NCBI GenBank assembly: GCA_030998015.1
Contig: JARWMV010000236.1
Location: 62,001-126,000 of the forward strand
Direction of reading: 5' to 3'
Source of the DNA: Ceratorhiza oryzae-sativae
Lineage: Eukaryota; Basidiomycota; Agaricomycetes; Cantharellales; Ceratobasidiaceae
DNA length: 64,000 nucleotides
The notes under the pieces were generated by a model. It saw only the letters and a list, made by a program, of their open reading frames with translations, ran no database searches and was not told the origin of the DNA. The position numbers and the translations under genes are program-made. Position 1 is the stretch's first letter; every line of letters begins with the position of its first letter. This document shows positions 47,407-58,067 of the stretch, in pieces.

Positions 47407-49168
47407 TCAATAAACGATGATTTTATCCAACCAACCGCTCTCCGCTGTACGAGACGAGTATTCAACTTCAGTCGCATGATTGAACATAAACAGAACACTT
47501 ACGACGTCCGGAAACGCCACTGATCGTGACCTTGTTGCTCGATCCTTTAGCAAACGTCACCTGCAACGGGACGCTGACCACGACGCCAACATCGGTTGTT
47601 CTTTGTTTGACTACTTGCGCCGCGCCGCCGTTGACCGAAACGCCGGCGTATCGGTGAAGTGCGGTTGCTAAAATAATCCTTTAGTAAAGGGAATTAACAC
47701 AAATGGTAGCCGACAAACTCTGAGCGTCTGTGTTGACGTAATAAATCGCGAGCCATTGTGGTGCGCCCGTACCAGCGATATTCGAAATGGTCACAGAACT
47801 GGATGATGTGACTGGGAAAGTATGTATATGAGCTCTGTACCCTGATTTTGTCAGTAGAGCTCGACGTACTGTTTGTTACATAATTTCCACCAGAGCAGGT
47901 GGAACACGAGCTGATTGTCGCGCCTCCAGCCAACGTTCCCCTTTCGGCTTCGTACGTTGTTCCAGTCGGGTAGGTCACAGCACCTGTTACCAAAAGGATT
48001 CCAATCACACACACACACTTCTCAGAACGCTGACCCACTCACCAGTGTTGACATCAATCCTCCAGATATCATGCCACTGCAAGCTAGCACTCTTTCCGTC
48101 ACTCCCGACCGTGATCGGCAACCACATGTACCGGCTATCGCTCAACTCGTCCCGGTCCCATCGGTCGCCCATGAAATCACCGTGTTCCCAATCTTGAGCT
48201 CAAACGTATTCTGAGACTCCCAAGTGTGGGTTCCACAGGGGCGAGCTGCGCCTGTTTGGTCCACGGGCCGGTCAGCGCAGGCGCGGTGTAGAGCTGGGCA
48301 TCGTTTGGCCGGTAGCCAGTTTTCTGGGAGAAGATATGGTAATAGGTCGAGCCCTGTTTGAACATTCCGGGTGCCTCGAGGTTGGTGCCTATATGCGTGG
48401 GATGAGGCCGAGAATGGCATAATAACGAAAACCATACCGCTGAACCGATATACCACTTCCGATTCGTTGGTTCGTGCCGAGTTGAGGCGGGTGATCAGAT
48501 TGTTTCCTCCAGAGCCGTACAGGGCGTACGCTTGGCCTAGGGTTTTGGCTTTTTAGTCGATCCGATCAGTTGGTCAGGTCATCGAGGCTCACCATCATCG
48601 TCCACAAACATGCCTAGATCCTGGCTGGGTGCTCCGAGCGGTAGATACGACCCTTGGTACTGGTAGGGCCCCGTGATGCTCGACGAAATACCAGTTCCCT
48701 GCAAATGAAGCGAATAGCTTGGATTGTCCGAATGGAAATACAACTAGACGTTCCTCTAAGCATCAGTCCCAAACCCAGAAAAGCGCACATCCAAACCGCT
48801 TACGATCCACTTTTTCGTGCTCTCACTCCACACGACCTTGGGACGCTCTCCGACCTGATCACTCGCGGCGGGGGTCCCGCAACCGGTTGGAGCGCCAAGC
48901 CCTCGTTTTTCCAGTTGTACAAATCCCGGCTGGAGTAGACTGCGATACCGGTAAAGTGGGTTCCTCCCGGTCGGTGGTCTTCACCGAACCAGTAAAATGT
49001 GCCGTCCGAGGTGCGGACCATGGCCCCGCCGTGGGCTTGGATGAGCACGCCGTCCGTGTCAAGCCATTCCGCACCTGGCACGATCGCGTCGTAGCGTGTC
49101 GTGTTGGAGGCAAGGGGGAGGAATGCGCCAGCTAGAGCGAGGGAGAGGGTAAGGAGGGATCGACGCAT
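47407..49168 (-). CDS. Secreted GH43 exo-galactanase-like enzyme with CBM35
   Basis: Signal peptide MRRSLLTLSLALAGAFLPLA, then the GH43 five-blade propeller start (GVLIQAHGGAMVRTSDGTFYWFGEDHR, GIAVYSSRDLYNWKNEG, VVWSESTKKW, YFHSDNPSYS, PSQDLGMFVDDD, GQAYALYGSGGN, KQGSTYYHIFSQKTGY). The C-terminal CBM35 has YEAERGTLAGGAT, SSCSTCSGGNYV and VNGGAAQVV, ending DKIIVY at 47407. This layout matches GH43 subfamily 24 exo-beta-1,3-galactanases, which trim arabinogalactan side-chain backbones; substrate is inferred from the architecture. Exon 1 needs one base at 48876-48878 to stay in frame between LQPVAG and SDQVGERPKVVW. Several short introns follow. Start 49168 is chosen because it begins the signal peptide. 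Confidence 0.82.
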
Positions 49169-49713
49169 CGCGAATGAGTGGTGGGCCAGCGCATGCGTCC
49201 CTTGGCTGCTGTGGATATATACTCCACTAGGTGATGGCAAGATGCGACAAGGAACGCCGAGCACACCATCTGATGGGGTAAGCGGGGGTAGCCAGACCAC
49301 CGTGTACAGTGCACCAGCATTTTTGGTGCCAAAATGCGAATGGAAGATGGAGAACCCGGTTCGGGTCGGGCCGTGTCAGGAGATGAGAACATAAATGGAA
49401 ATGACGGCGGGAGATCCTCCGCGTGCTGGAGGCAAGAAGGTGTTTACCGGAATTGCTCTGCTTATGAGAAGTTCGAGCCAAAAGGGGATACTAGTTCACG
49501 TGACCAGGAGCTGGTAAAAATGGTCGGGTCGATCGGCGTAGAGTACTGCCGGGTTTGCGTAGACGATGATCACTAGGCCAAGGTCTAAATATGTTGTACA
49601 GAAAGACCAATATGAGAAACGGTGTGGCAAGATGAAATCAAGTTCGATTGCGATGACAACTAAACTACACTCTCTGCGCCATGTTAAAGAGTGAAACAGG
49701 ACACAACTTGCAT
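49169..49713. other. Intergenic between GH43 and IF-3
   Basis: No supported gene; GH43 promoter on the left and IF-3 3' flank on the right. Confidence 0.5.
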
Positions 49714-50414
49714 CTACTCACATGCACCAGAGTCGCCCACATCGGCTCCCGCCTTGCCCGTGCCCTGAAGATACAACACTGCGGTGGAATCCTGGATAAC
49801 CCTGGGTTGGGACTCGACGGCGACATGCTGAACCGCCTCCCACACAGCTTGCAAGCGAGCAGCCTTTTGCTCGGGCAAAGGCGCTGGTGTGTGTTTCTTC
49901 CTGACAAAGACAACGACAACGCGGTTCTTCTTTTCGAGCTCCTTGATGCACTTGTCCAGCTTGTGCTTGAGGTCGCCGGGCTCGACAGTAAACGAGAGCT
50001 GGATCTCCTTGGTCTCGCGGCCCACCGCCGCACTTTTCTGCACCTTTTTCTGTGACTTTTGCTCGCGCTCCTTTCTAGCGGCGTCTTGTTTATTGACGAT
50101 TTTGACGATGGGTGCGCTCCCGCCTGGTCCGCCGCCCGAGACGAGCTGGATGTAGTTCTTGTCGAGGTCGACGGTGGCCAGGAGGTCGCTCAGGCTAGCT
50201 TCTGGCTCGAGCTTGTTGGTCTGTGGATTGACGAGACGGACGACGGGATAGGGTATGGCGTCGTTCCTCAACGACGACGGCGCCGAGGCGGCCTGCTTTC
50301 GGGCAGCCTCGGCGCGCTTTAGGGCGGCGCTGGAGGACTCGTGGCGGCAAGCGGGGGGGCGAGTGCGAGGGCTGCTCTCGGGCGAAGTGCTCGGATGGCG
50401 GTGGTCAAGGACAT
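49714..50414 (-). CDS. Mitochondrial translation initiation factor IF-3
   Basis: IF-3 keeps mitochondrial small ribosomal subunits free and helps start-codon choice. Single exon. N-terminus MSLTTAIRALRPRAALALAP is Arg/Ala-rich, as in matrix targeting signals. IF3-N domain: NDAIPYPVVRLVNPQTNKL..YIQLVS and PIVKIVNKQDAARKERE. IF3-C domain: KEIQLSFTVEPGDLKHKLDK, IKELEKKNRVVVVFVRKK. The targeting part and the IF3 body are in different frames, changing at a run of seven G (50353-50359), a likely count error. Divergent to the permease, 276 bp between start codons. Confidence 0.87.
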
Positions 50415-50690
50415 GGTAAGCGCCGGGATCACGTGCGCTCCGGTGATCTGATCGGCGATTCAACATCGGCAGCATCGGCAGTGTCGGCAGTGTTGAGCAG
50501 ACCGCACCATGCCGCATACAGACGCCCCACCCAGTACCCGAGTGGCGACAGTAAATAACACGAGGACGTGCCTGCAGGCTTCGATCGCGAAGAGACGGCC
50601 GTGCCTGGGCCGATCCCACATTCGGCCTCAGCCTATATAGCCCTTCCGCCTGTTTCTGGGCCGACCGACCCTCCCTCTCTCGCCCTCGAC

Positions 50691-53093
50691 ATGCCCGGCT
50701 CGACCTCCAAGCACAGCGCAGACCTCGAGGTCGACCCCTCCACCAGCGTCGACCTCGACGAGCTCCAACTGGTACGCGCCCGCCGTTGCCGATCCTCACG
50801 CACCCGACGCAGTTAGGCTCTCAACGGTAACGTCTGGTCACTCCCCCTTCCGTATCAGTCTGCTAGACTCGATGGCTGCGGGTATCCCGAGAGGGATTGA
50901 GATGATACCGCTTGAACCTGATCAGTGTTCGACACCTGCGTAGGGAAGCCGTCGTCGATATTTTGCCACTTTCGTTGCTGCTCCTTGACATCTTCCCTCG
51001 CCGCTTTCCACACCCCCCCTCCCCGCCCGAACATGCGCTAACTCTCTGTCTCCAGCAAAGCTTAGGCTACAAGCAGGCAAGTGTCGTACATCTCAGTCTT
51101 TCATCCCGGCTGACCCCTCGATTTCAGCAACTCCATCGCTCATGGCACCTCATCGAGTCCTTTGCGGCCAGTTTTTGCGCGCTCAATTTCATCGGAGGCG
51201 TTCGGTAGGCTCGCCTGCGTTCCATGCCTGTCCCCTCGCTTACCCCACATTTCCGCTCGCTAGCTCGTTCTTCTTTATCGGCATCCTCGCAGGTGGTCCC
51301 CTCGCCATATGGGTCAACTATCTCATCACAATCGTCTTTATGTGGATGGCCGCCGCTGTTCTCGCCGAGATTTGCTCCGCTCTCCCACTGAGCGGTAGCA
51401 TCTACATCTGGGCAGCAGAAGCGGCTGGCCCCAAGTATGCGCGCTTTGTGGCGTTAGTTCTAGTTATTCTTGGCGCATCAATCATCCTCTGAAATTACCC
51501 CACAGTTTCATCGTTGCTTGGTGGGCCGCAACCGCTTGGATGACATTTGCCGCTTCCAACTGCCAGGTCCGTTGCGACTCGTCATGCAGTTGACGTCACC
51601 GGCGCTAATTTCAGTATATGCACAGACAACCGCCAACTACCTGCTCTCGCTTCTCCCCGTCTTTGAGCTCGATTTCCCCGGAGGCATCAGCAACGACAAT
51701 GTCAAGTGGCGTGCTCTCGTCTGGATCGTTTCCGAGGGCCTGCTGGTTCTAGCCATCATTCTGAACTATCTCCCTCGCAAGTACATTTACCCTCATTGGT
51801 CTTGCAGCTTCTAATACCGTGTTCAGCCCGCGTCTACTCGATGGTCTTCAAGTTTTCCATGTGTCTCATGATCCTCGACTTTTTGCTCTGCATCATTTGG
51901 CTTCCGATTGGCGTAAGCAGAACCTACGGTTTCAGGAGCGCCCACGATGCATTTTTAACTACCTGTACGTCTCTTTGCTTCTCTCATTGATACGAACCTC
52001 ATTTCGTTGCGCAGACCAGGGCACTGGTGCCCCACCCGCGTGGAACTGGATGCTCGGCATTCTCTTCACAGCCGGCACACTCACCGGATTCGATGCCTCT
52101 GGTCACATTGCCGAAGAAACCAAAAACGCCAGGTTCGTCACCTCTCCATCGATCAAACTAAAAAAAAATACAAACGCTTCGTTTCGTAGCGTCGTTGCCG
52201 GCCGGGGTATCATGTCGAGCGCAATCGCCACCGGTGTCTTTGGATTCATCACCACCATCGTCTTTTTGTTTTGCACGCCCGACATTCCCACATGGTTCGA
52301 ACTCGCCGCACCCCAGCCCTTTGTCCTCATCTACTCGATGGCGCTCGGCAAGGGCGGTGCAGTGTTCATGACGATCATCGCCGTGATCGGTCTCATCCTC
52401 GCAAGTGTCCCATTTCTCATTCCGTCCCGATTCCCGCATCCTCACACCCCCCCCCCCAATCCCTAGAACACAAGTATCGCCGTCGTCGCCGCCTCTCGCC
52501 TCATCTTTGCCATCGCCCGCGACGGTGTCCTCCCGCTCTCGAGCTGGATCGGCCAGGTCACGCCCGACGGCCGCCCGCGCAACGCCGTCACGGTCATGTA
52601 CGTCTTTGGCGCAGCCTTGCTCTGCGTCATCCTGCCCTCGAGCGTCGCGTTCACCTCGCTCGTCTCGGCCGCTGGCATCCCCACCATCGCCGCATACGGC
52701 CTCATCGCCCTCCTCCGCCTGACCATGACCCCAGACGGATTCAAGAGCACCAAATTCGGGCTGGGCAAATGGCGTCGCGTGATCTACGCCCTCGTTGCGG
52801 CGTGGTGCGCGATCGTGTTTGCCGTGTACGTCAGTCCGTTTACGTTCCCCGTCACGGCCCAGACGTTCAACTTTGTGAGTCCCGAGCCGGGTGGTTTTTT
52901 TATATATCTGTTGTTGCTAAACCGGCCGCTGATAATTTTGATTGGACAGGCTGGCGTCATTCTCGGAGCGGTCACGATCTTTGGGATTCTCAGCTGGTGG
53001 TTCACCCCAGAGGAAAAATGGCTCAGGACTTCTCAGGCCAAGCAGGTCTACGATGGTGCGGACCACACGGTCCCCGAGTTGCGCCGAAACTAG
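50691..53093 (+). CDS. APC-family amino-acid/GABA-type permease
   Basis: Plasma-membrane or vacuolar transporter of the amino acid/choline group (UGA4/HNM1-like). Start MPGSTSKHSADLEVD at 50691. Hydrophobic exons carry IESFAASFCALNFIGGVR, GGPLAIWVNYLITIVFMWMA, the motif AEICSALPLSGSIYIWAAE, FIVAWWAATAWMTFAASNC, LTGFDASGHIAEETKNA (a family hallmark), AVVAASRLIFAIARDGVLP and the C-terminal AGVILGAVTIFGILSWWF..EKWLR, stop at 53093. About nine introns, including an acceptor at 51632 (GCACAG) chosen to keep frame. One junction near 51835 (before RVYSMVFKFSMCL) does not fit cleanly and may hide a one-base error. Substrate is not deducible. Confidence 0.85.
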
Positions 53094-53520
53094 AGTCCTC
53101 CCCTATAAAAAAAAAACGAGATCTTGCGTCTATATGTTGTCTTGCTTTGCGTAATGTGGTGCATCTTGTGTGTAGGATACCTAATTGGGCTTTTGCGCTT
53201 TGTGCCTTTTCCAAGCGTGTTCGAGAAAATCATTTGTGCAAGGCGCGCATATATCGAGTTTGGGCTTCCCCACTAGTGCCCCGCTCGAAAAGATCATATC
53301 CACTCGTGATAGGAAAACCGGCCCCGCCGGGAGCAATTATTATTATACAAGTATACGATACAACCAAATTATTAATACAAGCCAGGCGACTAGATAGGGA
53401 AACTCGAGTCCAACAAGCAATACATCAGTCAAAGTCATCCGAGACAGTCAAGAAAGAAAGAAGAAATTATACAAAACATATAAAAATATTCGCCCTCTCG
53501 CCACCGGTTTCCACTTTCCT
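53094..53520. other. Intergenic between convergent genes
   Basis: 3' flanks of the permease and of the acidic nuclear protein, with an A-run at 53107-53116. No gene seen. Confidence 0.5.
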
Positions 53521-55870
53521 TCAGTCCTCACCCTCCGATTCAGACCCGAAAATCTCCTGGTATAGCTGCTCGTAAGTGAGGTGCGACAGTTCCTCGTTCT
53601 CCGCGTCCTCTTCGCCACCTTCCATGGTCTCTTCATCTTCCTCCGGCACATCCTCGTCGTCGACCAATGGCATCGGCACATGAAGCCCCAACGCTTGCAA
53701 GTCCAAGAGCTGGGTTCCAGACGGCGACATGGGCGATCCAGGCGGCGTCGGATCCGCATCCTCAACCTCGGCGTTGACCTGGCCCAATAGCCAGTCGCCC
53801 GTGATATTGTTGAACGATTGCGCCAGACCGTCGACTGGGTCAGAGTCGCCCGAGAGACCAACAGGCGCAGGAGGCAGGGGCAAGGCTGGACTAGGATCCT
53901 CCACGTTCGAGTCGGCTTGAGCTCTCCACGAGCTCGGGTTCGGCGACGCCGGGTGGATGCCCCATGTAGCGGTTGGAGGCGTCGACGGGGCCCAGAATGC
54001 CGGTGCAGAAGGGGGAGGCGAGGCTGGCGCGGGGTTCTCTGCATCCAAGTGGGCTTGAGCTGCCCACGAGCTCAGGTTCGGCGACGCCAGAGGGCTACCC
54101 CACGTAGCGGTCGGGGGCGTCGAGGGGATCCAAGTTGCCGGTGCAAGTGACCAGGGAGCCGCTGCTGGGAAGTGATCAGCAGGGCCGGTCGGGGGGAGTT
54201 CGTCCATCGTCTGATCGACCAGTGCCATGTCTGATGCATCGTCCATGAGCGGGCTTCCCAAATCCATGTCGTCCCCAGTGTCCAGTGCCGAATCGCCGTC
54301 CGGGCCAGGCTCGAGGTCCATCCCTTCCGCATCCATGCCGGGCAACAGGTCTTGTTCCATCGGCTCGAGGTCCTCTGGGTCATCCATAGGCGCTTCCCCT
54401 CCATCGTCCAGAGCGTCCGACTCTTGCATTCCCTGATCCAACGACCCCCCATAGAGTTCCATCGGCCCAGTTTTATCGCCCATTCCAGCTTCGGACCCAC
54501 TAGGTTCGCCACCAGGAAAGCCGTGTCCAGGGCCGAGGTCGGCTGGAAATACAGGAGGGTGGGGAATCAGGCACGAGCCGGCGTCTTGCATGGGCGATCC
54601 CACAACGGCCGGCTCGGACGGCAAATTTTGAGCGCCAAGCAACGGAATGCTTGACTGCTCGGTCTCAATGGCGGTATGAATACCTGTCATTGGCTGGGCC
54701 GGATCTGATTCCACCAGGGTTGGGTACCCCTCCTGTTCCAGGTCGCTCCTCCAAGTAGCTTCCAGGGCACCACCAAGCCTCCATCTTACACGGCGCGGAC
54801 GCTTTGCCAGAGGCTCCGCCACAGAGTCTTCCGCGTGGCGTTTGAGGGGGCAGGTCGATGGCGAGATTGGGGGTTCGAGGTCGGGGGTCGGGGTGTAGTC
54901 GGTCGATGGTTGAGCGGAAACTGTCGGGGGGTTAGGACCAGGTGAGGCTCCGATCGCTTCGTGATCGCTGCGTGGACGTTTCGAGGGGCGAGTTGAATTG
55001 TTGGCGCGTGCTCTACGTTTTGTCGGGACGACGGTAGCACGAGACAGGATGGCCGAGCGGTCGGGGCCGAAAACTAGTTAAATGATAGAAGAGGTGACAC
55101 ATCAAGGACACCAATTAGTATTCAGGATCAATTTGATCAAGCTGGTAAATCACCTTCATCTAGGCGACGGCGTTTCGAGGATGGCAATTCGGATTCCATC
55201 TCACGGGGACGCTTTCCCAGCATAGACGGACACTGTTCCTGTCCTTCTTGACGTTCATTCGGGCCATTGCTTGGCGAGGGGCTGCTTGGCAAGGGGATGC
55301 TTGGTGGGGATGCGGGCGGCTTGATGTTTGCCTCGGACTGTTGATTGTGTTAGTAGAATGCATTTAGGGTTCTCCCGCACTTACAGGCGGCGCCAGCAAG
55401 AGCAGTGGTTTCTTGGGGCGGGTACAGCTGTAAACAAAACTATACGGCATCCGAGTCCGTTCGGATACCTCCTGGGCCTATTACTAGTCAGCGAAGCAAC
55501 TATCCACACCCACACAAAACTCACATGTTCCTCCTCTTTCCAGCCAATCACCAGGGTGACCTTGGCTTTGACGAAGCATTGTGAATACCTTTGCGCGTCT
55601 CGATACCACGGCATCATAAACCCATATTTCTATCGCTCAACTATTAGCTTAGTCTAAGCAGTGAGTTCGATGCCCATACCGAGACCCATTCAGACTCAAC
55701 CGACGGATGCGATTCGTCCTTGACCTTTTTTTTTTTTGGTTTAGTGGCGCACGGGCGAGTATATGCACTGTGACCTACTAGCTTTGACCGGCCATATGTA
55801 ACCTTGGCCTTGCGACGCCTGGGGACCGAGGACCTCGTTGTCGTGGTGAACTCTGGTTTGGGGACCGGAG
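53521..55870 (-). CDS. Acidic, proline-rich putative nuclear protein
   Basis: No family recognised. The last exon, about 1.5 kb ending at 53521, begins with basic clusters (TKRRARANNSTRPSKRPR, AKRPRRVRW) that look like nuclear-localisation signals, then a long Asp/Glu/Pro/Met-rich region. Two tandem units of about 45 residues share PSTPPTATWG..ASPN.SSW.AQA. It ends DEDVPEEDEETMEGGEEDAE and YEQLYQEIFGSESEGED. Upstream exons carry SSKRRRLDEG, RPKKPLLLLAPP, YGFMMPWYRDAQRYSQ with KAKVTLVIGWKEEEH, and KVTYGRSKLVGHSAYTR with a Lys run at 55730. The acidic tail would suit a transcription or chromatin factor, but that is a guess. The 5' end is uncertain; no clear ATG is seen near 55870. Confidence 0.6.
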
Positions 55871-55894
55871 ATGAGATCTTCTAGAAATACCAAT

Positions 55895-56895
55895 TTAGCC
55901 CGCATACGGCTGTTGCTTGGTTGGTCTCACCGATTGTGCAGGCCGTGCTGCCATAGGCTCGCCATCGGATTCGACGCTGGGTGTTGTCACCACCTTGGTC
56001 CCGGTAGCAATTTCGTCGCTCCGTGCCGGTTCCTCGTCCCGGACTGGACGTTGGCATAGTCCACCACGCGAATCGGTCCGCAGGGCATGTCTCACGGCGA
56101 GAACAGCCAATCCAACGGCGAGAGCCACGTGTGCGGTGATCGCTGTCCTCGATGATTAGCTTTGTTTGTTGTGACCGAGGGTCGAAGATCACTTGCCTGT
56201 TTGGGTTTCACGTCTAATCCAGCTCATGTCGGCGTCAATGATCTTCCAGCCAGTGATCGCAATGAAGACGGTCACAGCTATATGACCCCATTGGATTCCG
56301 GATTGCTTTCGAGACATATCGAGGACATGCGTGATGACGGCGAGGATGTAGATGATTGGACCGATGGGCGCTGGTATGTGCACCAGGGGCACGGCTAGTG
56401 CAAGCGTTCTCCCGTCATTGACTAGAGATCTATTTAAGCAAAGAGCCCAACTATCCCCAATTTACTCACGGATATAGGGGGTGCGATAGCGAAGTGCACT
56501 ATGCCCAAGCCTCTTGAGGGAGCCGAATGCAATAGGAAGGAACGCCAAGCCCGACAGACATATGGTGAATAGTACGTCGAGGGCGAAAAGGGCCAAGAGC
56601 GAGCTCCAACGCAAGCCGAGCTTGGTGAGGAGGAAGAAATGAGGTTTGCTGCCCCTGTCGTTAGCCGATGCCTCCCACTCAGAGATAATGCTCACCATAT
56701 GATGTACACCTGGTATACGATAACGGTGAAAACCAAGGATAATATCACAGCGAAACTTATGGCCAGGACTGGGAGGAAAATGGGGAGGGCGAAAGGGGCT
56801 AGGAGGATGAGTGGGAACAGATAGGCGACGATGTCGTATATGGTGGATATTTTGGCGTCTTTGTTGCCGTTCATTGCTGAGGGACGTGACTGCAT
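55895..56895 (-). CDS. Polytopic membrane protein, unknown function
   Basis: Start MQSRPSAMNGNKDAKIS at 56895. Hydrophobic segments in order: IVAYLFPLILLAPFALPIFL with VLAISFAVILSLVFTVIVYQ, LLALFALDVLFTICLSGLAF, VPLVHIPAPIGPIIYILAVI, WGHIAVTVFIAITGWKII, and HVALAVGLAVLAVRHAL, so about six helices. Three short introns (near 56640-56690, 56400-56465 and 56150-56190) join them. The hydrophilic C-terminus ends at 55895. Most of its length is membrane, with an N-terminal tail of about 20 residues. I recognise no family. It lies head-to-tail with the acidic nuclear gene, and the exact boundary between them is not certain. Confidence 0.6.
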
Positions 56896-58067
56896 ATTTG
56901 GCGATTCTTTTTTGATGATTTGGAAGCGATCACAGGGTAGGGAGATTTGGGAACTGATGATCGCGGGTCGCTGTGCACGCTGGCGCCCCAAAGGCTTTAT
57001 ATGGAGATGGAGTACCCCTATCAGGAAATTTGGTCATCATTCAGTGGCCCAGTAACACCCTGAAGGTGTCTGGACATCTACCGCTTGAGCTTTGCGCTAC
57101 AGTCTAAAACTTGGGCTGGATCTCACCACCTTTGGTCTCGGCTTAAGCCCAAACGATCATCGTGCTGAGGAAGGAGGGAGCCTATGTTTCGCTACATTAT
57201 TACACTAGCCAATATAACTTATTCGTTTACTTCTGAGGCAGATCATGTGCTCTTTCACAGTTTGCCTTCAAAATACTGTGGTTCGCGATCTTGAGAACCG
57301 ACACATCTGCATACATTTAGCTATTCACACGGAGCTCGAATGGCAAAGTGTTATTTATATTCAACAATACCGCATTTGAGAAAAATTCTTCAAGGAGTCT
57401 TGTCGAGGTTATTAGGAAGCAAACGAGTACGTAACTGTTTTTTTTATATTGAACGTATCGACAATAGAGAGCCTAAGTTCAATATATCTATTTCAACTGT
57501 AGAATGGATGCAGAATGAGATAGAGATTTTCGCCTTCGAAAAGCTTCATGAGTTAATGCCGAATTCAAGAGCGGGTGCTTCAAGTCGTACGAATGAAACC
57601 AAGTCACACTCGGGCGAGCCCAGAGGTTGCCTGACGAGGTGAACCGCCAGAACCCTGGATGGGATGAAATTTAGAATTTAGAGACAAGTCCATACCTTTC
57701 AGGCATCTGTGGAGATTAAAGGATGCTGTAGGGTAAATTTACGGGTTGTGGTTGGCGGGAAGGCAATCATGGGTGGCTGTGCTGCCATGATCTTGGTTTG
57801 GAAATTGTGCAACCGAGCTGGCCGATGAATAGCACCTCGTTCCCGGTCTCATTTCGATCCCTTTTCTCCTGTGTAACACCAGGAATCGCTCTCACCAAAA
57901 AAAAGAACAAAAAAAATTGGTTTTTGCTTTTTCAAAACCATCGCACTCCATGGTCGTAACGTACCGAAAGGCCCAAGAGTCCGCGCAGAAATGGTGTAAA
58001 AACTCCAATTGAAATGCATTACATCCCCAAATCATATATCCAAAAAGACAAATGAATAAATCATAGC
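56896..58067. other. 1.2-kb stretch without a supported gene
   Basis: Contains the 5' flank of the membrane protein, an open frame of 100 codons at 57340-57642 that resembles nothing I know, and AT-rich sequence with short A-runs near 57900. No repeat or RNA gene recognised. Confidence 0.5.

Noticed and set aside
49714..50799. Reading IF-3 as a single 361-codon frame starting at 50799
   Set aside because: The added N-terminal part is low-complexity antisense of the permease promoter and has no targeting character. MSLTTAIRALRPR at 50414, with a count error in the seven-G run, is more natural.
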